A stretch of DNA of 64,000 nucleotides. Source: Ardenticatenaceae bacterium. GTDB taxonomy: Bacteria > Chloroflexota > Anaerolineae > Promineifilales > Promineifilaceae. Below the pieces are notes generated by a model. The model had not been told where the DNA came from and did no database searches. It was given only the letters and a program-made list of their open reading frames with translations. Positions 54,409 through 63,032 of the stretch are shown piece by piece. Within the stretch, counting starts at the first letter, position 1. The number at the start of each line of letters is the position of its first letter. The position numbers and the translations under genes are program-made. Location: the NCBI GenBank assembly GCA_020634235.1, contig JACKCB010000002.1, positions 1,054,001 through 1,118,000 of the forward strand, read 5' to 3'.

Positions 54409-54449
54409 GGGGGAGGGGAGCAAATAAGGGGTGGTGGGGGTGGTGGGGG
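54409..54449 (+). other. G-rich tract with G-quadruplex potential
   Basis: Five runs of four or five G (54409-54413, 54415-54418, 54428-54431, 54436-54440, 54445-54449) lie in short succession in the gap between two minus-strand genes. The tract fits the G4 pattern on the plus strand. Confidence 0.5.
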
Positions 54450-54476
54450 TGGTGTCCCGGCCGGGGGGCGGCCAGC

Positions 54477-54683
54477 CTACCCCAACTGGTCCACATACTT
54501 CTGCAATTCACGCTGCCGGATCTTCTCAAACTCCGTCGGGATGATCTCGGCCATTTCCGCCGGCGTCAGGCGGATGCTCAGAATCTCCAGCGCATCCTCA
54601 GGCGACTGCCCATAGGCCAGCTTCTTTTTGCCATTCTTCAGGTTAAACAGATACATGTAATGGGGATTGCTAAAGCTGCTCAT
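54477..54683 (-). CDS. Small protein beside radical SAM gene
   Basis: A 68-residue protein: MSSFSNPHYMYLFNLKNGKK, then L-A-Y-G-Q-S-P-E-D-A-L-E-I-L-S-I-R-L-T-P-A-E-M, ending V-D-Q-L-G. It has no Cys, so a thioether peptide precursor is unlikely. It lies 14 bases after the radical SAM stop and is probably co-transcribed. The family is not known to me; it may be a partner or substrate protein. Confidence 0.7.
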   Translation of the reverse strand: MSSFSNPHYMYLFNLKNGKKKLAYGQSPEDALEILSIRLTPAEMAEIIPTEFEKIRQRELQKYVDQLG

Positions 54684-54697
54684 AATGTCTACGCCTT

Positions 54698-56110
54698 CTA
54701 CGCCTTAATCAACGCATCGGCAAAAACACCGCTCTTCCGCTGCGCATATGCGTCCAATCCCCGGTTTACCTCGTCGTCATACTTGCCGGCCAACAGCTCC
54801 TTGTAGAACTGGTAATCCACGCCCACCACCTTCTCATCATCCGGGTAGCGGTGGTAGTTCTCCTTGGTCATCATGCTTTTGCCCTCGGCAATTAGCTGGT
54901 TGCCCAGAGCCGAGCCGGGATATGGCGCATAGTACGAAATAGAGGGCAAGACGTGTTTCATCATCTTGAGCATCCGCAGGGTCTTGAACGCATCCTCATG
55001 CGTCTCCCCGGGAATGCCCATCATGATGTTGGCCCAGAACTTGGGCACCGTCTTACCCTGGCGCGCCAGGTCGTCCCCAATCCGGTTGACCAGGTCGATG
55101 GTAAACAGATTATCGTCTTCGGTGCACTCTTTGTTCAACAAGCGCAAAATACGGTCGCTGCCCGACTCGAAGCCGATGGAGATGGTCGTCCAGTTCGTCT
55201 CGCGCAGCAGGGCCTCAAATAGATGCGGCCACTGGCGCACCGTGTCGGACCGGGCGGCAGCCCAATAGGGCCACACCTTGTTGGCGCGCCGGGGGTATTT
55301 CTCGATCCATTCCTCCAGCCAACTGGGGTTCTGGAAAAACATAGAATCATGAATGACCACAGAGCCAACCGGACCATACGTGTCATCCAGGTAGTTCAGC
55401 TCATCGATCACCATTTCCACCGGCCGGCGGCCCATGTTGGGAATGTAGGAGGCCTCATTGCAGAAAACACACTGCCAGGGACATACACGGCTGGTTAGAA
55501 TGGTGGCCACGCCGGGCGGTCCCCAGCCACATTCCGGCTCTAGCGGCCAGTTGAAGCCGCGGCGCAGCTTGCGGCTGGCCGGCTGGGGCCACAGGGTGCG
55601 ATCAATCATGGGCCATTCAGCCATGGAGCGCGCGCCCTGCCCCAGGAAAAGGCGGGGGAAGGCGTGGGGGTCGCGGACCAGATCGACGATGACGTTTTCG
55701 CCTGGTCCCTGGCAGATTTTGTCGAATTCGGCGACGGCGGTCATCTCCTCCGGGGCCACGGTGGCGTGCATCCCCCCGGTTAACACCAGCCCGTTGGGGT
55801 TCACTTCTTTGAAAATCTGGGCTGCTTTGCAAGCTACGGGGAAGGTGTAGCTGCGCACATTCATGATCATCATCTCGTAGCCCACGAGCTGCTTGCGCAG
55901 TTGGCCCCACGAGGTGACGGCCCGGGTGGAAAGTACGTCGGTTAGAATGCCGTTTTGCTGGAGGATGGTGCGCAGCAGCCCCAGACCGTGGTCTTGCCAC
56001 TGCTCGTGGGGGCCGTTGGGGCTCACCAGGTCACCCAGGTCGCCCAGGTCTAGCCAGACGATGTTGGATGTTTTTTCGTTGTTGTTGCCAAAGGGCCAGA
56101 GTTTTCGCAC
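54698..56110 (-). CDS. Radical SAM protein with B12-binding-like N-domain
   Basis: A 470-residue enzyme. The N-terminal 150 residues look like a cobalamin-binding Rossmann domain (M-I-M-N-V-R-S-Y-T-F, L-V-L-T-G-G-M-H-A-T). The 4Fe-4S cluster motif is C210-P-W-Q-C214-V-F-C217. Blocks such as T-I-S-I-G-F-E-S-G-S-D-R-I and I-M-M-G-I-P-G-E-T-H-E-D are shared by this B12-radical SAM class. The substrate is unknown. The 68-residue gene follows, and the DUF2203 gene precedes with an 86-base gap. Confidence 0.88.
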   Translation of the reverse strand: MRKLWPFGNNNEKTSNIVWLDLGDLGDLVSPNGPHEQWQDHGLGLLRTILQQNGILTDVLSTRAVTSWGQLRKQLVGYEMMIMNVRSYTFPVACKAAQIFKEVNPNGLVLTGGMHATVAPEEMTAVAEFDKICQGPGENVIVDLVRDPHAFPRLFLGQGARSMAEWPMIDRTLWPQPASRKLRRGFNWPLEPECGWGPPGVATILTSRVCPWQCVFCNEASYIPNMGRRPVEMVIDELNYLDDTYGPVGSVVIHDSMFFQNPSWLEEWIEKYPRRANKVWPYWAAARSDTVRQWPHLFEALLRETNWTTISIGFESGSDRILRLLNKECTEDDNLFTIDLVNRIGDDLARQGKTVPKFWANIMMGIPGETHEDAFKTLRMLKMMKHVLPSISYYAPYPGSALGNQLIAEGKSMMTKENYHRYPDDEKVVGVDYQFYKELLAGKYDDEVNRGLDAYAQRKSGVFADALIKA

Positions 56111-56196
56111 GTTTTCACCAGGTTCAGGCTGGTTGTATCCCGGCCGGGGTGTGGGCGCACCGTCCGCAGCACCACCGGCAGCAAACCAGGGTTCGT

Positions 56197-56574
56197 TTAA
56201 TAGCGCTGCCGGCCGGTGAAGCCGGTATGCAATTCATGGTAATACTCAATACGCGGCTCCCCATAACGCCAGCACAGATAAACTTCCCGCCCATCCCGCT
56301 CCGACAAGAAATCGAGCAGGCCCGTATTCAGGTCTTTCAGCAAACAGCCAAAAGCTTGCACTTGCTCAACAAGCTCGGTAATGCGTACAAAATCGAGCGC
56401 CATCTCGGTAGCGGCTGCACCGCCCATGTCCCCGTGGGGATCATCCAAAATAGGCGCGATCTTGTGCCGCTGCCGCACCACTTTGGCGCGGCGGGCCAAC
56501 AACTCGGCCATCACTGGCTCCAACTCCGGCAGGAGGGCATTCGCTTCTTCTAGCGTAAAATATCTTGCAGGCAT
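56197..56574 (-). CDS. DUF2203 protein
   Basis: A 125-residue protein with the DUF2203 pattern: YFTLEEANALLPELEPVMAE at the start, then V-Q-A-F-G-C-L-L-K-D-L-N-T-G-L-L-D-F and V-Y-L-C-W-R-Y-G-E-P-R-I. Members are small helical proteins of unknown function. It is 86 bases upstream of the radical SAM gene on the same strand. Confidence 0.85.
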   Translation of the reverse strand: MPARYFTLEEANALLPELEPVMAELLARRAKVVRQRHKIAPILDDPHGDMGGAAATEMALDFVRITELVEQVQAFGCLLKDLNTGLLDFLSERDGREVYLCWRYGEPRIEYYHELHTGFTGRQRY

Positions 56575-56680
56575 CGTTTCTATGGTTCAGTTGGCGTGCG
56601 CGCGCGCCAGGCAAAGAAAAGGGCGTCCGACGGCCTTTGCAAACCCTGAGACGCCCTGAAAAAGCCGCGAAAGCAACGAA

Positions 56681-57076
56681 TTAGCCGCAGCCGCAGCCAC
56701 CGCCGCCGGTGCCCGCATCCGCCTGGCCCGCCGTCTTGAAGGAGTGACCACAGCCGCAGCTGGAAACCGCGTTGGGGTTGTCAATGCTGAAACCACCGCC
56801 CATCAGGCTGTCTACGTAGTCGATGGTCGCGCCGCTGAGGTACATCATGCTGGTGGGATCCACAAACACTTTGATGCCTTCTTGCTCGATGACGTGGTCA
56901 TACGGGCGAGCTTCACCTTCCAGGGCCATGCCGTACTGCATGCCCGAACAGCCACCGCCAGAAACGAACACCCGCAGTCCATAGTCGGGGACGTTCTTCT
57001 GCGTTAGCAGGTTGCGAATCATGTTGGCAGCGCCGGTGGTCAGGCTAATTGTTTCGGTCTTCTCTAAAACATCCAT
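56681..57076 (-). CDS. A-type iron-sulfur carrier (IscA/ErpA family)
   Basis: A 131-residue scaffold/carrier for Fe-S cluster assembly. The conserved cysteines are C43 (S-G-G-G-C-S-G-M-Q) and C107/C109 (S-S-C-G-C-G-H-S-F). About 18 residues beyond the usual end add a Gly-rich tail with two more Cys (C128, C130 in G-G-G-G-C-G-C-G). The tail is unusual. No other isc/suf genes are nearby. Confidence 0.9.
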   Translation of the reverse strand: MDVLEKTETISLTTGAANMIRNLLTQKNVPDYGLRVFVSGGGCSGMQYGMALEGEARPYDHVIEQEGIKVFVDPTSMMYLSGATIDYVDSLMGGGFSIDNPNAVSSCGCGHSFKTAGQADAGTGGGGCGCG

Positions 57077-57240
57077 TTTTCACCCCTCAAGCGATTTTGT
57101 TGATGTCTGAATGTGTTTGGATCAATATTACGCTGATTTTAGCAACAATCAAAAGCAGTGTCAATTTTTATGAACTTTTTCTGAAAAAGTACCGCGGGAA
57201 GCCCCAGCAACCGCCGGCGCGCGGGCAGCCTTGTGGAGCC

Positions 57241-57269
57241 TGTCATCTCTACACCTTTGCGACTATAAT
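57241..57269 (+). promoter_or_regulatory. Possible manA promoter
   Basis: A perfect -10 TATAAT (57264-57269) lies 17 bases after a weak TGTCAT. Between it and the manA start is a stem, GCCGGCGC/GCGCCGGC (57309-57333). The rest of 57077-57362 shows no gene. Confidence 0.4.
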
Positions 57270-57362
57270 CAGCGGTTGATGGTCAGCTCGAGGCGGGGGA
57301 GCCTGTGTGCCGGCGCAGAATCCTGGCGCCGGCTCTGTCGATTAGGTTTGCCGAGGTGTGTG

Positions 57363-58367
57363 ATGAATCTGGCGCAGTTGTATCCGTTGACGTTTACGCC
57401 GGTGCTGAAGGATTATATCTGGGGCGGGCGCAGCCTGGAGAAGCTGGGGCGGGTGCTGCCCCCGGCCGGGGTGGTGGCCGAGAGCTGGGAGATTGCCGGG
57501 CACGAAGATGGTACCACCACCGTAGCCAACGGACCGCTGGCCGGGCTGCCGCTGACGGCCGTCCACGCCCAGCTAGGCGAGGCCCTCATTGGGCGGCGCA
57601 GCGCCTGGGCGCAGGCACGTGGCAAATTCCCACTGCTGGTGAAACTGCTAGACGCCAGCCGGCCGCTCTCGGTGCAGGTGCACCCGGACGATGATTATGC
57701 GCTGGCCAACGAGGGGAATGAGCTGGGCAAGACGGAGATGTGGGTGGTGCTGGATGCCCGGCCGGGGGCGGAAATCATCCTGGGTGTCCGGCCGGGAACC
57801 ACGCCGGCCGCCTTCCGCGCCGCCCTGCAAGCCGGCCAGCTAGAACCTTACCTGCACCGCTTGCCAGTACAAACGGGGGACCATGTCTGCGTCCCGGCCG
57901 GGTCGCTGCACGCCATCATGGGCGGCCTACTCATCGCCGAAATCCAACAAAACTCCAACACCACCTACCGCGTCTACGACTGGAACCGGCTGGGCAGCGA
58001 TGGCCGGCCGCGCCCCCTGCACGTTGACCGCGCCCTGGACGTGATCAACTTCGCCCAGACCGCGCCGACCTTGCACCCGCCGCAGCCGTTGGCCGCCCCG
58101 GCCGGGGTTCAGCGCTGGGAATTGTGCCGCAACCGCTATTTTGTCACCGAACGGGTGGTGCTGGCCGAGGGGGCCGCCTACCAGGGAAACCTAGATGGCG
58201 AAACGCTGGAAATCTGGGGGCTGCTCTCCGGCCGGGTGGCCATCAACCAGGTTTCCCTGAACGCCGTGCAATTCGCCCTGCTCCCCGCCGCCCTGGGCCC
58301 CTTCACCCTCACCGCCGCCACCCCGGCCACCCTCCTGCGCACCTTTGTCGCCCCTCTGACCCCATGA
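57363..58367 (+). CDS. manA: Mannose-6-phosphate isomerase, type I
   Basis: A 334-residue cupin enzyme that interconverts mannose-6-phosphate and fructose-6-phosphate, supplying mannose for glycans. L-S-V-Q-V-H107-P-D-D, G-K-T-E-M-W and V-C-V-P-A-G-S-L-H-A-I are the Zn-site and active-site blocks; length fits the short Bacillus-type ManA. The ATG at 57363 starts at the conserved L-Y-P-L-T-F-T-P segment; an upstream frame was rejected as it contains the -10 box. Confidence 0.9.
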   Translation: MNLAQLYPLTFTPVLKDYIWGGRSLEKLGRVLPPAGVVAESWEIAGHEDGTTTVANGPLAGLPLTAVHAQLGEALIGRRSAWAQARGKFPLLVKLLDASRPLSVQVHPDDDYALANEGNELGKTEMWVVLDARPGAEIILGVRPGTTPAAFRAALQAGQLEPYLHRLPVQTGDHVCVPAGSLHAIMGGLLIAEIQQNSNTTYRVYDWNRLGSDGRPRPLHVDRALDVINFAQTAPTLHPPQPLAAPAGVQRWELCRNRYFVTERVVLAEGAAYQGNLDGETLEIWGLLSGRVAINQVSLNAVQFALLPAALGPFTLTAATPATLLRTFVAPLTP

Positions 58368-58443
58368 TACAATTTTCCTTCGTGGTCCCGGCCGGTTCGC
58401 TGGGGCCAGTAACCTGTAACCTATTCATTCCGGAAGGAACGCA

Positions 58444-60219
58444 ATGCTAAAAACACATAACTGCGGAGAACTGCGCGCGGCGCATATTGGGCAAACAGTC
58501 ACGCTGGCGGGTTGGGTCAACCGGCGGCGAGATATGGGTGGGGTCATCTTTGTCGATTTACGCGACCGGGACGGCAAAACCCAGGTCGTCATGGATTCCG
58601 GCCGGTCACAAGCCGCTTTTGACACAGGGGATGCTGTCCGGCCGGAGTATGTCGTGCAGGTCACCGGCGTCGTGTCGCCACGCCCGGCCGGGCAAGAAAA
58701 CCCCAACATGCCCACCGGGGCCATCGAACTGCTGGCCGACCACGTCGTCGTCCTCAACGCCGCCAAAACCCCACCCTTCGTCATCGATCGCGACGACGAG
58801 GTGGAAGAGCGGCTGCGGCTGAAATACCGCTACCTGGACCTGCGCCGCGACCGCTTGCAGCGCAACCTCATCATCCGCCACCGGGCCATCAAATTCATCC
58901 GTGACTTCCTGGACGCCCGCGGCTTCCTGGAAATCGAAACACCCATCCTGTTCAAGAGCACCCCCGAAGGCGCCCGTGACTACCTGGTGCCCAGCCGCGT
59001 CCATCCCGGCAAATTCTACGCCCTGCCACAAAGCCCGCAGCAGCTCAAGCAACTGCTCATGGTCGCCGGCATCGAGCGTTACTTCCAGATTGCCCGCTGC
59101 TTCCGCGACGAGGACCAGCGCGCCGACCGCCAGCCAGAGTTCACCCAACTAGACATGGAAATGAGCTTCATCGAGCGCGACGACATCCTTGACCTGGTAG
59201 AGGAATTGATGCTGGGCATGGTCAAGGAAGTCAGCCTGGTGCCCCTGGCCGCCGAACAGTTCGCGCGCATCAGCTACCGCGAGGCGATGGAGCGCTTTGG
59301 CACCGACCGGCCGGATATGCGCTATGGCCTGGAACTGGTCGACCTGTCAGACATCGCCGGGGCCAGCGCCTTCAAGGTGTTTGCCGAAAACGTGGCCGCC
59401 GGCCGGCCGGTGAAGGCGATTTGCGTGCCCGGCTGCGGCAGCTACAGTCGCAAGCAAATCACCGAACTGGAGGAGATTGCCAAAGAGGCCGGGGCCAAAG
59501 GGCTGGCCTGGATGGCCCTGGACCCCGATTCAGGCGAGATGCGCGGCTTCATTACCAAGTTCTTCACCGTGGAACAGTTGATTGCGATCACGGAGCGGTT
59601 GGCTGCCCGGCCGGGGGACCTCCTCCTCTTTGCCAGCGACGAACGGCTCATCGTCTACAACGTCCTGGGCAGCCTGCGCGAAGAAATGGGCCGCCGCCTG
59701 GGCTACAAAGACCAAAAAGTGCTGCGCTTTGTATGGGTCATCGACTTCCCCCTGTTCGAAGAGGTGATGGAAGAGGGCCACTACGCCCCCAGCCACCACA
59801 TGTTCACCGCCCCCAAACGGGCCCACATCCCCCTGCTAGACAGCGATCCCCACGCTGTCCTCAGCGAACAGTACGACCTGGTCTGCAATGGCTTCGAAGT
59901 CGCCGGCGGCAGCATCAGAATCCACGAACGCGCCTTGCAGCGCAAGATCATGGAACTCATCGGCTTCTCCATCGAAAAAGCCCAGGACCAGTTTGGCCAC
60001 ATGCTGGAAGCCTTTGAGTATGGTGCGCCCCCCCACGGCGGCATTGCCCCCGGCATCGACCGCCTGGTCGCCCTGATGACCGGCGAACCCAACATCCGCG
60101 AAGTGATGGCCTTCCCCAAGAGCCAGCAAGCCGCCGACCTGATGGCCGACGCACCCTCCACCGTTGAGCAGCGCCAGTTGGACGACCTGCACATTGCCCT
60201 GGCCCTGCCGCAGAAATAG
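58444..60219 (+). CDS. aspS: Aspartyl-tRNA synthetase
   Basis: A 591-residue class II synthetase of bacterial type. The N-terminal OB fold has L-A-G-W-V-N-R-R-R-D-M-G-G-V-I-F. Motif 1 is F-L-E-I-E-T-P-I-L, motif 2 R-C-F-R-D-E-D-Q-R-A-D-R-Q-P-E-F-T-Q-L-D and motif 3 G-G-I-A-P-G-I-D-R-L; a GAD insertion domain is present. It charges tRNA-Asp and, in lineages lacking AsnRS, also tRNA-Asn. Start is preceded by GGAAGGAACGC. Confidence 0.96.
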   Translation: MLKTHNCGELRAAHIGQTVTLAGWVNRRRDMGGVIFVDLRDRDGKTQVVMDSGRSQAAFDTGDAVRPEYVVQVTGVVSPRPAGQENPNMPTGAIELLADHVVVLNAAKTPPFVIDRDDEVEERLRLKYRYLDLRRDRLQRNLIIRHRAIKFIRDFLDARGFLEIETPILFKSTPEGARDYLVPSRVHPGKFYALPQSPQQLKQLLMVAGIERYFQIARCFRDEDQRADRQPEFTQLDMEMSFIERDDILDLVEELMLGMVKEVSLVPLAAEQFARISYREAMERFGTDRPDMRYGLELVDLSDIAGASAFKVFAENVAAGRPVKAICVPGCGSYSRKQITELEEIAKEAGAKGLAWMALDPDSGEMRGFITKFFTVEQLIAITERLAARPGDLLLFASDERLIVYNVLGSLREEMGRRLGYKDQKVLRFVWVIDFPLFEEVMEEGHYAPSHHMFTAPKRAHIPLLDSDPHAVLSEQYDLVCNGFEVAGGSIRIHERALQRKIMELIGFSIEKAQDQFGHMLEAFEYGAPPHGGIAPGIDRLVALMTGEPNIREVMAFPKSQQAADLMADAPSTVEQRQLDDLHIALALPQK

Positions 60220-60251
60220 AGCCTGGCCGCCAGAGTCCCGCGAAGCATGAG

Positions 60252-60281
60252 GGGGAGGCGCAGCTGCTGCCTAGCCTCCCC
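60252..60281. terminator. Possible terminator hairpin
   Basis: GGGGAGGC (60252-60259) pairs with GCCTCCCC (60274-60281) between the convergent aspS and membrane methyltransferase genes. No T run follows. Confidence 0.35.
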
Positions 60282-60894
60282 TCCGCTTCACAAACGGGAT
60301 CAGGTAGGGCACGCTTTGCTGATACTGCCGGTAAGTATCGCCAAATTCAGCCCGCAGCCGGCGCTCCTCGTGCAATGACCCCAGCCAGAAGTAGACGGTG
60401 GCCAACAGGTTGAACAGGAAGCGATCCAGCGTCACCACTGGCGTAAACCAGATGAGCAGCAGGCTAAACAGGTAGAGGGGATGGCGCACCAGGGCATACG
60501 TGCCCCTGCTCACAAAAGAAGCGGGGGGATCGGGGTCCGGCGCGCCTTGCAGGTAACGAATGACCTGGCTCAGCCCGATGAAGCGCCAGACGTCGGTCTG
60601 CAGCAGGCTAATGCCCAGGCCAACCAGGGCCAGTAGTTGGATGGCCAGCGCCAGGTACAACCCCGGCCGGGACCAACGCCACATCTCCGTTGGCGACACC
60701 TGGGTTGCCAACACCCACAAAAGCGGCACAATAGAAACCACGGCCAACAGATTGTACAGCAGCCGGTAAAAGCCGGCGTACGCCCGCTCACCCAGCCAGC
60801 GACGCAGCGCCTCTTTCAGAACGCGCATGGCCGTCAGGCTGTGCAGCACGGCCCACAAGGCAAAGGTAATCAACAACAGCAAGTATGGATTCAT
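60271..60894 (-). CDS. ICMT/NnrU-like membrane methyltransferase family protein
   Basis: A 207-residue protein with about five transmembrane helices. The C-terminal block G-T-Y-A-L-V-R-H-P-L-Y-L-F-S-L-L and E-E-R-R-L-R-A-E-F-G-D-T-Y-R-Q-Y is the SAM-binding signature of isoprenylcysteine/phospholipid methyltransferases. The substrate is unknown. Start ATG 60894 begins the hydrophobic N-terminus. Confidence 0.8.
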   Translation of the reverse strand: MNPYLLLLITFALWAVLHSLTAMRVLKEALRRWLGERAYAGFYRLLYNLLAVVSIVPLLWVLATQVSPTEMWRWSRPGLYLALAIQLLALVGLGISLLQTDVWRFIGLSQVIRYLQGAPDPDPPASFVSRGTYALVRHPLYLFSLLLIWFTPVVTLDRFLFNLLATVYFWLGSLHEERRLRAEFGDTYRQYQQSVPYLIPFVKRRGG

Positions 60895-61011
60895 CGTCCA
60901 GCCACAACCACTGTGGGGCCGCTGAGCGGCCCTAGACCGGCAAATAACCAAAGCCATTCGGCCAGCGGCCGGTGCCACTGGGCCTGGATAGCTCGAAGGT
61001 GAACAAACACA

Positions 61012-61719
61012 ATGCTACAAGACGACGCGCCATTTGACGAACAGACCCTGGCCCAACTGCACACCTACCTGGCCCGCCTGCCTGAACCGGTACGCCTGGT
61101 GGCCTGGGGCAACCCGGCCGGGAACCCCGGCGAACAAGAGGCAGTCCGGCTGGGCGAATACCTGGCCGCCAGCTTCAGCGCCATCGAATTCCAAATGCGG
61201 CCACGGCGCATCAACTACGCCTACTACCCCGTGCTGGGCGTGATGGGCCTGCAAGATGGGGAGGAAGTGGATTACCGGGTGCGCTTTGTGGGTCTCCCGG
61301 CCGGGTACCAGATCAACGCCCTCATCGGGGCCATCCAGGCCGTCGCCTTCCGCGCCAGCAACATCGAACCCCGCACCCGCATCATCCTCAGCAAACTCAC
61401 CCAAAAGGTCGACCTGGAGATCCTGACCACCGCCGAGAACGAAGCCAGCACCGTCCTCACCACCCTGGCCAGCGGCCTGGCCGTCGCCAGCGCCCACATC
61501 AACACCTACACCCTCATGACCGACGTCTTCCCCGAAGCCGCTTTCCGCTACTCCGTGCGCCAAGTGCCCCACCTGGTCATCAATGGCCGCTACCACGTCA
61601 GCAGCCTGGTGGACGAAGAGGAGATGCTGCGCCACATTGCCGCCGCGCTCAAACCAGCAGAGCCACGCCGCCAACAACCCGGCCGGGACACCGCCCCCCC
61701 CACCGACGAAAACAGCTAA
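61012..61719 (+). CDS. Cysteine-free tandem thioredoxin-fold protein
   Basis: A 235-residue protein whose layout matches the protein disulfide oxidoreductase/AhpF N-terminal family: two thioredoxin folds, the second ending with the cis-Pro loop R-Q-V-P-H-L-V-I-N-G. The place of the CxxC (after V-D-L-E-I-L-T-T) reads A-E-N-E-A-S, and the whole protein contains no cysteine. It therefore cannot do thiol-disulfide exchange. A structural or binding role is possible. Its stop overlaps the convergent fabH stop. Confidence 0.7.
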   Translation: MLQDDAPFDEQTLAQLHTYLARLPEPVRLVAWGNPAGNPGEQEAVRLGEYLAASFSAIEFQMRPRRINYAYYPVLGVMGLQDGEEVDYRVRFVGLPAGYQINALIGAIQAVAFRASNIEPRTRIILSKLTQKVDLEILTTAENEASTVLTTLASGLAVASAHINTYTLMTDVFPEAAFRYSVRQVPHLVINGRYHVSSLVDEEEMLRHIAAALKPAEPRRQQPGRDTAPPTDENS

Positions 61720-62873
61720 CGCTTGTCCGTCTTGCGCAGCCGCGCTTCCGGCGTTGGCGAGCCGCTGAGCCAGCCCTCCAGCCGGCGGCCAAAGCGGCGC
61801 ATGCGCGACTTAACCCGCGCCCACACATAGCGCGGATCGCGCCAGTTGCGCTCGGCGATATACACTTCCGGCGGCGTCACATCCCACTTCACCAGTGACG
61901 CGCCCCAGGTAAGCCCCCCGCCAAAACCCACAAAAATCACATTGTCATCCGGCTTCAACCGCCCCGCTTCCACCGCCTCACACAGGGCAATGGGAATCGA
62001 TGCCGCCGACGTATTGCCGGCGCGATCCACGTTGAGATAAAAAACCTCTTCCGGCACCTTCAGCCGCTTGGCCGCCGTCTCAATGATGCGCACATTGGCC
62101 TGGTGCGGCACAATCAGGGCCACATCGGCCATCGTTAGCCCCGCCTTGGCCACCACCTCCTGCACCGAATCCACGATCACCCGCGTGGCAAAGCGGAAAA
62201 CCTGGCGACCATTCATGCTCAACGTGCCGCGGTTGTGGCCATTCAGCGACGGCTCAATAGCGGCAAAAGGCAGGGGACTATGATATGCCACCGGCAGGCT
62301 GAGCAAGTCTCCCCCAGAACCATCAGAACCCAGGGTAGAAGCCAAAATCCCGCCGGGAATGCTCAGCCCCTTCAGGACCACGGCCCCGGCCCCGTCGCCA
62401 AAAAGGATACAGGTGCCTCTATCCTGCCAATCCAGCACACGCGACATCGTTTCGGCCCCAATAACAACCACATTTTGCGCCGCCCCCGCCTGGATAGTAT
62501 TGGCGGCCATGCTGAGCGCATACACAAAGCCGGTGCAGGCCGCGCTGAGGTCGAACGCACTGGCCCGGCTGGCCCCCAGGTAATCCTGCACCTGGCTGGC
62601 AGTAGAGGGAAACATGTGCGCCGGGGTGGAGGTGGCCACAATGATCATGTCCACCTGCATGGGATGGACGTTGGCCACAGCCAGAGCGCGGGCCGCCGCC
62701 TCAAAAGCCATCATCGCCGTCGTCTCCTGCTGATTGGCAATGCGCCGCTCCTTGATGCCGGTGCGGGTGTAAATCCACTCGTTCGACGTGTCGACAATGC
62801 TGGCCATGCCATCATTGGTCAAGATGCGTTCCGGGAGATAGTGTCCCCAGCCAACGATGTGGGCATATTTCAT
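61716..62873 (-). CDS. fabH: 3-oxoacyl-ACP synthase III (FabH)
   Basis: A 385-residue thiolase-fold enzyme starting fatty acid synthesis. The triad is C113 (A-A-C-T-G-F), H257 (V-P-H-Q-A-N) and N287 (D-R-A-G-N-T-S-A-A-S). About 55 extra residues follow the usual end, basic and Arg-rich. The tail is not part of known FabH. No other fab genes are in the window. It could instead belong to a related KAS III used in polyketide or olefin synthesis. Confidence 0.88.
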   Translation of the reverse strand: MKYAHIVGWGHYLPERILTNDGMASIVDTSNEWIYTRTGIKERRIANQQETTAMMAFEAAARALAVANVHPMQVDMIIVATSTPAHMFPSTASQVQDYLGASRASAFDLSAACTGFVYALSMAANTIQAGAAQNVVVIGAETMSRVLDWQDRGTCILFGDGAGAVVLKGLSIPGGILASTLGSDGSGGDLLSLPVAYHSPLPFAAIEPSLNGHNRGTLSMNGRQVFRFATRVIVDSVQEVVAKAGLTMADVALIVPHQANVRIIETAAKRLKVPEEVFYLNVDRAGNTSAASIPIALCEAVEAGRLKPDDNVIFVGFGGGLTWGASLVKWDVTPPEVYIAERNWRDPRYVWARVKSRMRRFGRRLEGWLSGSPTPEARLRKTDKR

Positions 62874-62971
62874 AGCAACCTCAAGACGTCTCTCACGTAA
62901 TGGTCTAGCAGGTGACTGTTCCGTTTTCTAGCCGCCTGCCAGTAGATCAAAACCCGCCCGGCCGGGAACAG

Positions 62972-62999
62972 TTGCGCCCTGTTCATCGACTCGTATAAT
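62972..62999 (+). promoter_or_regulatory. Sigma-70-type promoter
   Basis: TTGCGC (62972-62977) and TATAAT (62994-62999) are spaced by 16 bases, 33 bases before the GTG start of the next gene. Confidence 0.55.
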
Positions 63000-63032
63000 C
63001 AGCGCCTATTCATTCAGGAGCAATACAACCGC

